Translations under genes and position numbers: made by a program
Assembly: GCA_019694395.1 (NCBI GenBank)
Contig: JAIBCC010000006.1
Coordinates: forward strand, 1-64,000
Length of the DNA: 64,000 bases
Source: Pyrinomonadaceae bacterium
GTDB taxonomy: Bacteria; Acidobacteriota; Blastocatellia; Pyrinomonadales; Pyrinomonadaceae
Direction of reading: 5' to 3'
Notes under the pieces: generated by a model
Seen by the model: the letters and a program-made list of their open reading frames with translations, nothing else
What the model was told of the DNA's origin: nothing
Database searches by the model: none
Part shown: positions 34,136-41,429 of the stretch, piece after piece
Numbering within the stretch: the stretch's first letter is position 1
Layout of the letters: every line of letters begins with the position of its first letter

Positions 34136-35434
34136 CTAAACGATTCCCGCCGAAACTCCTAATTTTGCCGGACGTTCTTTGGCTTTGATATTTCGATAAC
34201 TGCTTGCTCTGTATGTATTTAACGGTTCGATTGCGCCGCCTGATTCTTGTCTCGCCGTTGCCAAAATTGGCGAAACATCGGTTGTAAACGCTTCTTTCAA
34301 AGTCGAAAGTGCGAGCAGTGCATCTCCATTTTTCTGGGCTTCAAACAATTTTTCGCGGTCAACTAAAAGGGCTTGAACGTAGGCGCGGGAAACCTCAACC
34401 GCGCTCAACATCAATGATTCTATCGGATCGGTGACGTTATGCGATTGGTCGAGCATATATGCCGGTTTGAAGTTTGGTAAGCCGTTTAATTCGGCATCAA
34501 CCAATTCATTAAAAATCAAGAAAAGTTGGAAAGGTTTGACCGAGCCTGTATCCAAATCGTCATCGCCGTATTTGCTGTCGTTAAAATGGAATCCGCCTAA
34601 TTTTCCGAATTGAATCAGGCGCGAAACAATTTGTTCAATATTGACATTCGGGGCGTGATGTCCAAGGTCAACCAGGCAAAAAGCCTTTTCGCCCAACTCT
34701 TTAGCGGCAATGTAATTTGTTCCCCAATCGGAAATGACGGTTGAATAAAAGGCGGGTTCAAACATTTTGTGTTCGATAAACATTCGCCAATCATCAGGTA
34801 ATTTGGCGTAAATTTCGCGCATCGAATCCAAATATCGTTCAAATGCGTGGCGAAAATTTGATTGTCCGGCAAAATTGCTCCCGTCGCCAACCCAAACGGT
34901 CAGCGCATTTGAGCCGATTTTTTGCCCAAGTTCGATACACTCCAAATTATGTTCGATGGCTTGTTTACGCGTATCTCTGTCCGCGTGTGAAAGACTGCCG
35001 AATTTATATGAATGCTCTTGTCCAAGCTGGTCTTGGAAGGTGTTGGAATTCATCGCATCAAAAGTCAAACCTCTTTCGGATGCAAAATTTTTGAGTGTTT
35101 CGGGAGATTCAGGCTTATCCCAGGGAATATGCAGAGAAACTGCCGAAGTAGAACGGACTAAAGAGTTTATCGCGGCACAGTCTTCCAATTTTTCGTAAAT
35201 GTTTCGCGGTTCGCCAACGTTTGGAAAGCGTGCAAAACGAGTTCCGCCCGTCCCAACTCCCCACGATGGAACGGCGACTTGCAACGATTTTGCCTTTTCG
35301 ACAAAGTTTTGAATGTCTAAATTCCGCCGTTTTAATTTTTTCGCCAAATACTCAAAATCTTCGGCTAATTCGTCCGCTTTTTTAGCATTTTGTTCTGCTA
35401 TAAAATCGGGTTCTATTTCAAAATTATTCGACAT
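34136..35434 (-). CDS. rhaI: L-rhamnose isomerase (RhaI type)
   Basis: 432 aa TIM-barrel isomerase of the Pseudomonas/rhizobial RhaI type, not E. coli RhaA. Conserved stretches are VAVPSWGVGTGGTRFARFP, SLHIPWDKPE, FIEHKMFEPAFYSTVISDWG, CLVDLGHHAPNVNIE and GGFHFNDSKYGDDDLD, which supply the metal-binding Glu, Asp and His residues. It converts L-rhamnose to L-rhamnulose in the cytoplasm. An AGAGGC ribosome site precedes the ATG. It is the second gene of the long minus-strand transcript. Confidence 0.93.
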   Translation of the reverse strand: MSNNFEIEPDFIAEQNAKKADELAEDFEYLAKKLKRRNLDIQNFVEKAKSLQVAVPSWGVGTGGTRFARFPNVGEPRNIYEKLEDCAAINSLVRSTSAVSLHIPWDKPESPETLKNFASERGLTFDAMNSNTFQDQLGQEHSYKFGSLSHADRDTRKQAIEHNLECIELGQKIGSNALTVWVGDGSNFAGQSNFRHAFERYLDSMREIYAKLPDDWRMFIEHKMFEPAFYSTVISDWGTNYIAAKELGEKAFCLVDLGHHAPNVNIEQIVSRLIQFGKLGGFHFNDSKYGDDDLDTGSVKPFQLFLIFNELVDAELNGLPNFKPAYMLDQSHNVTDPIESLMLSAVEVSRAYVQALLVDREKLFEAQKNGDALLALSTLKEAFTTDVSPILATARQESGGAIEPLNTYRASSYRNIKAKERPAKLGVSAGIV

Positions 35435-35466
35435 AAATGCCTCTTTTTTTCAAAAAAATAAAGGGA

Positions 35467-35533
35467 TTTGCCCGTTCATATACGGAGGTATTCGGAATGA
35501 CTATTTTCGTAAAACGCATATTTCACGGGCAAA
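35467..35533. repeat. Diverged inverted-repeat element between rhaI and rhaEW
   Basis: The perfect outer ends are tttgcccgt (35467-35475) and acgggcaaa (35525-35533). Internal words (attcgg, ttcgtaaa, acgcata) look like decayed CGCGAA units. It is a likely old member of the family seen at 31803. Confidence 0.6.
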
Positions 35534-35540
35534 TTTTTTG

Positions 35541-37742
35541 TTAGCGCATAAATCCGTCCGCCAAACCGCCATCAACCGGAATGATGTGTCCGGTGGTTTT
35601 GCCGAGACGTTTTGAAACTAATAAGAAAATAGCTTCGGCTTGGTCTGACGGTTCAATCGGAGTTTGCGTCAAAGAGCGTTTAGCGTAAAAGTTTGACAAT
35701 TTTTCGGTTAACTCTTCGGTTTCTTCGGCTTCGTCAAACTCAATATTGTATTTTGCCAAGCTTGCAATCACACGGTCACGCGGAAACATCGTGCTTCCTT
35801 TGACGACGGTTGCCGGAGCAACAGCATTAACCCGAACTAACGGCGAATATTCGATTGCCAATTCACGAACCAGATGATTCGCGGCGGCTTTGGAAGTATC
35901 GTAAGCCAAACTTCCTTTTTTAGCTACGACTGCATTTGCGCTGGTAGTTAAAACAACATTTCCGGTTAAGCCTTGTTTTTTGAATACTTTGTAGGCTTCA
36001 TCTGCGACAATAAATGCGCCTTTGACGTTGATTCCAAAAGTGAAATCCCATTTAGAATCTTCGAGCCGACCTGATTTGTCGGGCGGAACAAAAACTCCGG
36101 CAGTGACAATGACCGAATCAATTCCGCCATAGGCTAACATTACTTTTTCAAACAGTTTAGCAACAGATTCGCGGTTGGTCATATCGCAACCTAATCCGAT
36201 TGCCACCCCGCAATTTGAAATTCCAGTCCCCGAAACTCCGATTCCTGCGCCGTATTTGGCAATAATTTCGTTGGCAGTTTCCTTGGCGGCGGTTTCGTTC
36301 AAATCAACACAAACGATATGTGCGCCTTCTTTGACCAAACGGAATGCGGTTTCTTTCCCGATTCCTGCACCTGCACCGATTATAACGTGAATTTGCCTAT
36401 CAAGTTCTTTTTCGGGCGGCATCCGTTGCAATTTCGCTTCTTCCAAGAGCCAATATTCGATGTCGAAAGCCTCTTGCTGATCCATCGCTTCGTATTCGTC
36501 CATCGCTTCCGCACCGCGCATAACTTCAATCGCACAATTGTAAAACTCGCCCGTTACACGCGATTCGGATTTATTTTTGCCCCAAGCGATCATTCCAAGT
36601 CCGGGAATCAAAACCACAGTCGGATTCGGGTCGCGCATTGCGGGCGAATCAGGATGTTTGCAGCGATTGTAATAGGCTTCGTAATCTTTTCGGTATTGAA
36701 CCAAACCTTCTGAAATCGCGGTTTTTAATGATTCAAGATCGCCTGTTTCGGGATTCCAATTAACAAAAAGCGGTTTAATTTTGGTGCGTAAAAAGTGGTC
36801 GGGACACGAAGTTCCTAATTCAGCCAGACGCGGTGCATCGTTTGAATTAACAAAACGGAGCATTTTGAAATCATCTTGAACCGTTCCGACAAACCGTTTA
36901 TAAATCGAAACTTGTCCGCGAATGAATGGAATTATTTCGGCTTGCAGTTTTTGACGGGTTTCATCGTCTAACGCTTTATATTTTTGTCCGCCGAAAGTGT
37001 TTTCCCCTTTGTCTTTTGATTCGATGTATTGAGCGGCGCGGTCAATGATCTCAAGCGCAGTTTCGTAGCAAGTTTTATCGTCATTGTCCCACGAGCTCAT
37101 TCCGTGATGTCCGAGAAGAATTCCTTTCGCTTTCGGATTTTCTTTAATTAACTGCTCAATTTTCAGTCCAATATCAAAGCCCGGACGCTGCCAAGGAATA
37201 TAAATTACATCTTCGCCGTAAATTTCTTTGGTCAATTTTTCCTGATTAACTGATGCAGCGATTGCAATTACAGCGTTTGGATGAAGATGGTCAACGTGCT
37301 TGAACGGAACCAGTGTATGAAGAGGCGTATCAATCGAACAGGCTCGCGGATTGCAGTTATAAACGCAATGCGAATACATCGGATACATTTCGTCTTCAAT
37401 CAGAGTTTTTGCCCCATTGTTCGGATCATTTTCGTAAATCCCGCGCATATCACGAACCTTGTCGAGATAAAGTGAAGCAAAACCGTCGCGTTTAGCAGTC
37501 CGCAAATCGCCGCCCGAACCTTTCAGCCATAAAACTTCGACTTCTTCTTTGGTCAAAGGGTCAGGCATCATTAATTTTGAAGAAGTATTTCCACCACCCG
37601 TGTTCGTTAAGGTTAAATCATCGCCCAACCGATTTGAGCGATAAACCAGACGGTCAACGCCGTCTAAATTTTTGACATCTTCGTCATTCCAAAGATATTT
37701 TACATATTTATATTTTGAATTTGATTGCTCTGCTTTAGACAT
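35541..37742 (-). CDS. rhaEW: Bifunctional rhamnulose-1-phosphate aldolase / lactaldehyde dehydrogenase
   Basis: 733 aa fusion. Residues 30-440 are a class II aldolase: TNTGGGNTSSKL at 46-57, WLKGSGGDLR, zinc ligands in HVDHLHPN (149-156) and GHHG (211-214). Residues 450-733 are a short-chain dehydrogenase: GAGAGIG at 456-462, SANA near 601 and YDTSK with Tyr614. It matches the known RhaEW-type fusion. Rhamnulose-1-phosphate is split to DHAP and L-lactaldehyde, and the second domain oxidises lactaldehyde to L-lactate. It is the first gene of the minus-strand block, directly below the divergent control region. Confidence 0.92.
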   Translation of the reverse strand: MSKAEQSNSKYKYVKYLWNDEDVKNLDGVDRLVYRSNRLGDDLTLTNTGGGNTSSKLMMPDPLTKEEVEVLWLKGSGGDLRTAKRDGFASLYLDKVRDMRGIYENDPNNGAKTLIEDEMYPMYSHCVYNCNPRACSIDTPLHTLVPFKHVDHLHPNAVIAIAASVNQEKLTKEIYGEDVIYIPWQRPGFDIGLKIEQLIKENPKAKGILLGHHGMSSWDNDDKTCYETALEIIDRAAQYIESKDKGENTFGGQKYKALDDETRQKLQAEIIPFIRGQVSIYKRFVGTVQDDFKMLRFVNSNDAPRLAELGTSCPDHFLRTKIKPLFVNWNPETGDLESLKTAISEGLVQYRKDYEAYYNRCKHPDSPAMRDPNPTVVLIPGLGMIAWGKNKSESRVTGEFYNCAIEVMRGAEAMDEYEAMDQQEAFDIEYWLLEEAKLQRMPPEKELDRQIHVIIGAGAGIGKETAFRLVKEGAHIVCVDLNETAAKETANEIIAKYGAGIGVSGTGISNCGVAIGLGCDMTNRESVAKLFEKVMLAYGGIDSVIVTAGVFVPPDKSGRLEDSKWDFTFGINVKGAFIVADEAYKVFKKQGLTGNVVLTTSANAVVAKKGSLAYDTSKAAANHLVRELAIEYSPLVRVNAVAPATVVKGSTMFPRDRVIASLAKYNIEFDEAEETEELTEKLSNFYAKRSLTQTPIEPSDQAEAIFLLVSKRLGKTTGHIIPVDGGLADGFMR

Positions 37743-37896
37743 AATACTTTTGTTTTACCAATTTCAAAAAAATTATTAAAATTGTCCGAAATTTGGATTT
37801 TTCCTTTGCTATTTATAAAAAAAATGCTAACTTGATTATATTTGGTAAACCGCTTAACCTAGCTTAATTATTAGACGATAGCAAAAAAACATTGAA

Positions 37897-37926
37897 TTGA
37901 CAAATATATTTTTTTGATTGCTTAAT
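37897..37926 (+). promoter_or_regulatory. Candidate sigma-70 promoter for the plus-strand block
   Basis: TTGACA at 37897-37902 is a perfect -35 consensus. CTTAAT at 37921-37926, after an 18-bp spacer, is a fair -10. The -10 overlaps the first bases of the palindromic operator candidate, which would suit repression. Confidence 0.45.
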
Positions 37927-37940
37927 TGGACTGACCAATT
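37924..37940. promoter_or_regulatory. FadR/GntR-type operator candidate AATTGG-N5-CCAATT
   Basis: AATTGGACTGACCAATT has perfect 6-bp arms. It agrees with the known PdhR pattern AATTGGTnnnACCAATT at all but one specified base, and with the arm and spacer layout of LldR operators, which control lactate genes in E. coli. The cognate regulator is not encoded in the window, so the assignment is by motif and context. Confidence 0.5.
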
Positions 37941-38030
37941 TTGTTTGGTATAAGATTTTTATATCATTGCGACAAAAAAATCAACTTGTTTTTATCAGGT
38001 TTTCAAATTTTCGGATAAAAATATGAAAAT

Positions 38031-41000
38031 ATGAATAAAATCCATTCATTTGCCCTATTTTTTTTCTTGCTTTCTCTTTGTGCCAGTTTAACCTTTGCAC
38101 AAAATTCTACCAACATAAATCTGTCAGGAACGTGGCAATTTGCTTTAGATAAAGAAGATAAAGGAATCACCGAAAAATGGTTTGACCAAAATCTGACTGA
38201 CAAAATCCAGCTTCCCGGAATCTTGCAATCGCAAGGCTTTGGCAATGAAATTTCTAAAGATACGCCTTGGGTTTTATCGCTTTATGATAAAAACTGGTCG
38301 TTGCGGGAAGACTACAAAGCCTACACCAATCCCGGAAAGGTCAAAGTTCCTTTTCTCTCGCAGCCGCCGAAACATTATCTCGGCGCGGCGTGGTATCAAA
38401 AAGACATTGAGATTCCCGCAAACTGGCAAAATAAACGGGTTGTGCTTTTTTTAGAGCGTCCGAAATGGGAATCAACCGTCTGGATTGACGGCAAAAAAAT
38501 TGGTTCAAATCTCAGTTTAGTTGCGCCACATGAATATGATTTAAGCGTTTTACCAACCGGGAAACATCGCATTACAATTCGGGTTGATAATCGGATGCTG
38601 ATGAATTATCGCCCTGATGCTCATAGCGTTTCAGATTCGCTTGGAATGAGCTGGAACGGAATTGTTGGAAAGATTGAGCTTAGAGCAACATCTCAAGTTT
38701 GGATTGAAGACGCACAGATTTATCCAAATTTTCAAGATAAAACTGCAACACTAAAAATTAAAATCGGTAATGCTGACAATCAAGGGTTTTTAGGTATTAT
38801 TAAAACTTCAAATTTTACATCTTCACCTTTAGACATAGCTGAAAAAGGTTCTTCTTATGAGTTTAAGTTAAAATATCCAAATGCAAAAACTTGGGATGAA
38901 TTTCAACCAAATCTAATCAAAGAAAAAATTAGATTATACGAATTCGCACCTGACGAACCATCCTTTGATGACTCAAAAGAAATATCCTTTGGTTTTGCCC
39001 AAATTTCCACCGACAAAAACGAATTCAAATTAAACGGACGCACAATTTATCTCCGTGGAACGCATCACGGCGGAGATTTTCCGTTAACCGGTTATCCGCC
39101 GACAGATGTTGAATATTGGCGCAAAATTTTCAAAATAAATAAAAATTGGGGCATCAATCACATTCGTTTTCATTCATTTTGTCCGCCCGAAGCCGCTTTT
39201 CAAGCCGCTGATGAAATCGGGATTTATCTTCAGCCCGAACCTGCAATGTGGAACACCGTTTCGCCCGGAACTCCAATGGAAGAAATGCTTTACAAAGAAA
39301 CCGAAGCGATGATAAAGGCTTACGGCAATCATCCTTCGTATCTGATGTTGAGTCCAAGCAATGAACCCAAGGGCAATTGGAAAGAGTCTTTTGATAAATG
39401 GATGGCGGTCTATCGGGTGAAAGACCCGCGCCGGATTTACGACAACGGAACAGGTCACACCGAGCCTTCTGTTCCTGATCTAGAAAAAGGAACGGATTTT
39501 CTCGTAATGCAGCGCATCGGTCAAAAAATGCTGCGCGGAAATACGGCTTGGTTTGGCAAAGATTATGGTAAATCGTTGGAAGGAATAGAGATTCCGGTTG
39601 CTTCGCACGAGCTTGGACAATGGATTGCTTATCCCGATTTCAACGTTATCAAAAAATTCACGGGCTATATGCGTCCCGGAAATTACGAAATTTTCCGCGA
39701 TTCTCTGGCAAAAAAAGGAATGTTGGCGCGAAACAAAGATTTCGCTTATGCTTCGGGAAAATTTCAACTAAATTGTTATAAAGAAGAAATCGAAGCGAAT
39801 TTGCGAACGCCGAAAATGTATGGTTTTCAACTGCTCGATTTGCACGATTACCTTGGACAAGGAACTGCTTTGGTCGGAATTCTGGACGCATTTTGGGAAG
39901 AAAAAGGTTATGCAACGGCTAAAGAATTTCGGCGTTTTAATAGTGAAACCGTTTCTCTGGCAAGACTTTATAAACGAACTTTCAAATCTGACGAAAAATT
40001 TGAAGTTGAAGTAGAAACTGCCCATTTCGGCGAAAAACCACTTGAAAATGTAGTTCCGTATTGGAAAATAGTTGATGTAAAAGGAAATACAGTTGCGAAT
40101 GGAGAATTCCCTGCCAAAACTATCAATATCAGCAAAAATATTGCGCTTGGAAAAGTTGTGGTTGACTTATCGAAAGTCTATCCAAGAATTAAAACAATGT
40201 CGGAACGAAGAAGGAACGGAATTATTGAAATAGTAATGAAAGTTCCACCTGAATCTCCGCACCAACTTAAACTTATTGTCGGAATCAAAAATACCGAATT
40301 TGAAAACGATTGGAACTTCTGGGTTTATCCCGCCAAGGTCGAAGAAACAGAATCTAAATCAATAGTCATTACGCATTCCTGGGACGAAGCCGAAGCAAAA
40401 CTAAAACAAGGTGCAAAAGTCCTTTATATGCCGCGAAAGGCTGATTTGGACTGGACTTCGCCGCCGCTTGATACCGTTCCCGTTTTCTGGAATCGGTTGA
40501 TGAATCCGGCTTGGTCGCGAATGTTGGGAATGTGGATTGATAAAAAACATCCGGCATTGGCTGAGTTTCCAACCGAAGAATTTAACGATTGGCAATGGAC
40601 GGAACTTATTAAGGGTGCAAGAGCCATCAACCTCGATAAATTGCCGAAAAATTTGCAGCCGATTGTGCAGCCGGTTGATGATTGGAACAGAAATTACAAG
40701 CTCGGAATGATTTTTGAAGCCAAAGTCGGCAAAGGAAAATTGATGGTTTCAAGTGCGGATTTAGAAAACGATTTGGATAATAGAATTGTGGCACGTTCAT
40801 TGAGAAAATCAATTTTGGATTATATGCTTTCGGCAAAATTCAATCCGCAGGTCTCAATTACGCCCGCAAATTTCCGCGAAATTTTGTTCCCGACACGCAT
40901 AATGCTTCGGCTTGGAACATTGACCGATGTTAAAGAGCAAGTTTCAGCTTTTGACGGCGATCCGAATACTTTTTGGCTGGCGGGCGATCAGAAAAAAGAC

Positions 41001-41429
41001 CGTCAAAATCAGGAATTTTCGGTCTATTTTCCAAAATCTGTTCTGTTTTCGGGCTTAGTAATTATGCCGCGTCAAAATCACCGTGACCACGAGGGCGATA
41101 TTCGGGAATACAGCGTTTCAATTTCGGACGACGGTAAAACTTGGACGGAAATAAAACGTGGTGACTTGGTTTCGACCTTTGACCCGCAAAAGATTTTATT
41201 CGGCAAAACCGTCAGTGCAAAATATTTAAGACTAACTTCCCTTTCGGGCTTTGGAACTGATAAAACAACCGCAATTGCTGAACTGGCAATCATTTACGAA
41301 GGTGCAAAATTGCCCGAAGACGCAACCGATTTGGAATATAAACGGATTAAATCCGCTTCCAGTGACATTGATGAAGGCGTGAACGCAGACGATAAGAAAC
41401 CCAAACCAACGCCAACGAAAAAACCATGA
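38031..41429 (+). CDS. Large secreted GH2-like glycosidase with C-terminal discoidin domain
   Basis: Signal peptide residues 1-23 (ends TFAQ). Residues 28-220 form a GH2 sugar-binding jelly roll (LSGTWQFALD, WYQKDIEIP, VWIDGKKIG). The TIM barrel starts near NGRTIYLRGTHHGGDFP. The probable acid/base is Glu445 in SNEPKG and the nucleophile Glu527 in ASHELGQW. The C-terminal region, about 945-1105, is an F5/8 type C (discoidin) domain (AFDGDPNTFWLAG, YSVSISDDGKTW, AKYLRLTSLSG), often carbohydrate-binding. The barrel diverges from classical LacZ, so the sugar is uncertain. First gene of the plus-strand block; its stop overlaps the next ATG by 4 bp. Confidence 0.8.
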   Translation: MNKIHSFALFFFLLSLCASLTFAQNSTNINLSGTWQFALDKEDKGITEKWFDQNLTDKIQLPGILQSQGFGNEISKDTPWVLSLYDKNWSLREDYKAYTNPGKVKVPFLSQPPKHYLGAAWYQKDIEIPANWQNKRVVLFLERPKWESTVWIDGKKIGSNLSLVAPHEYDLSVLPTGKHRITIRVDNRMLMNYRPDAHSVSDSLGMSWNGIVGKIELRATSQVWIEDAQIYPNFQDKTATLKIKIGNADNQGFLGIIKTSNFTSSPLDIAEKGSSYEFKLKYPNAKTWDEFQPNLIKEKIRLYEFAPDEPSFDDSKEISFGFAQISTDKNEFKLNGRTIYLRGTHHGGDFPLTGYPPTDVEYWRKIFKINKNWGINHIRFHSFCPPEAAFQAADEIGIYLQPEPAMWNTVSPGTPMEEMLYKETEAMIKAYGNHPSYLMLSPSNEPKGNWKESFDKWMAVYRVKDPRRIYDNGTGHTEPSVPDLEKGTDFLVMQRIGQKMLRGNTAWFGKDYGKSLEGIEIPVASHELGQWIAYPDFNVIKKFTGYMRPGNYEIFRDSLAKKGMLARNKDFAYASGKFQLNCYKEEIEANLRTPKMYGFQLLDLHDYLGQGTALVGILDAFWEEKGYATAKEFRRFNSETVSLARLYKRTFKSDEKFEVEVETAHFGEKPLENVVPYWKIVDVKGNTVANGEFPAKTINISKNIALGKVVVDLSKVYPRIKTMSERRRNGIIEIVMKVPPESPHQLKLIVGIKNTEFENDWNFWVYPAKVEETESKSIVITHSWDEAEAKLKQGAKVLYMPRKADLDWTSPPLDTVPVFWNRLMNPAWSRMLGMWIDKKHPALAEFPTEEFNDWQWTELIKGARAINLDKLPKNLQPIVQPVDDWNRNYKLGMIFEAKVGKGKLMVSSADLENDLDNRIVARSLRKSILDYMLSAKFNPQVSITPANFREILFPTRIMLRLGTLTDVKEQVSAFDGDPNTFWLAGDQKKDRQNQEFSVYFPKSVLFSGLVIMPRQNHRDHEGDIREYSVSISDDGKTWTEIKRGDLVSTFDPQKILFGKTVSAKYLRLTSLSGFGTDKTTAIAELAIIYEGAKLPEDATDLEYKRIKSASSDIDEGVNADDKKPKPTPTKKP

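Larger units (their letters stand above)
37743..38030. promoter_or_regulatory. Divergent control region between the two large gene blocks
   Basis: 288 bp, strongly AT-rich, with no open frame of note. All 23 genes to the left and all 12 to the right read away from it. It contains one palindromic operator candidate and several TTGGTA-type half-sites: reverse at 37757, forward at 37842 (tttggtaaacc) and 37945 (tttggtataag). None of the intergenic repeat families is present here, unlike in most other spaces. Confidence 0.7.
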
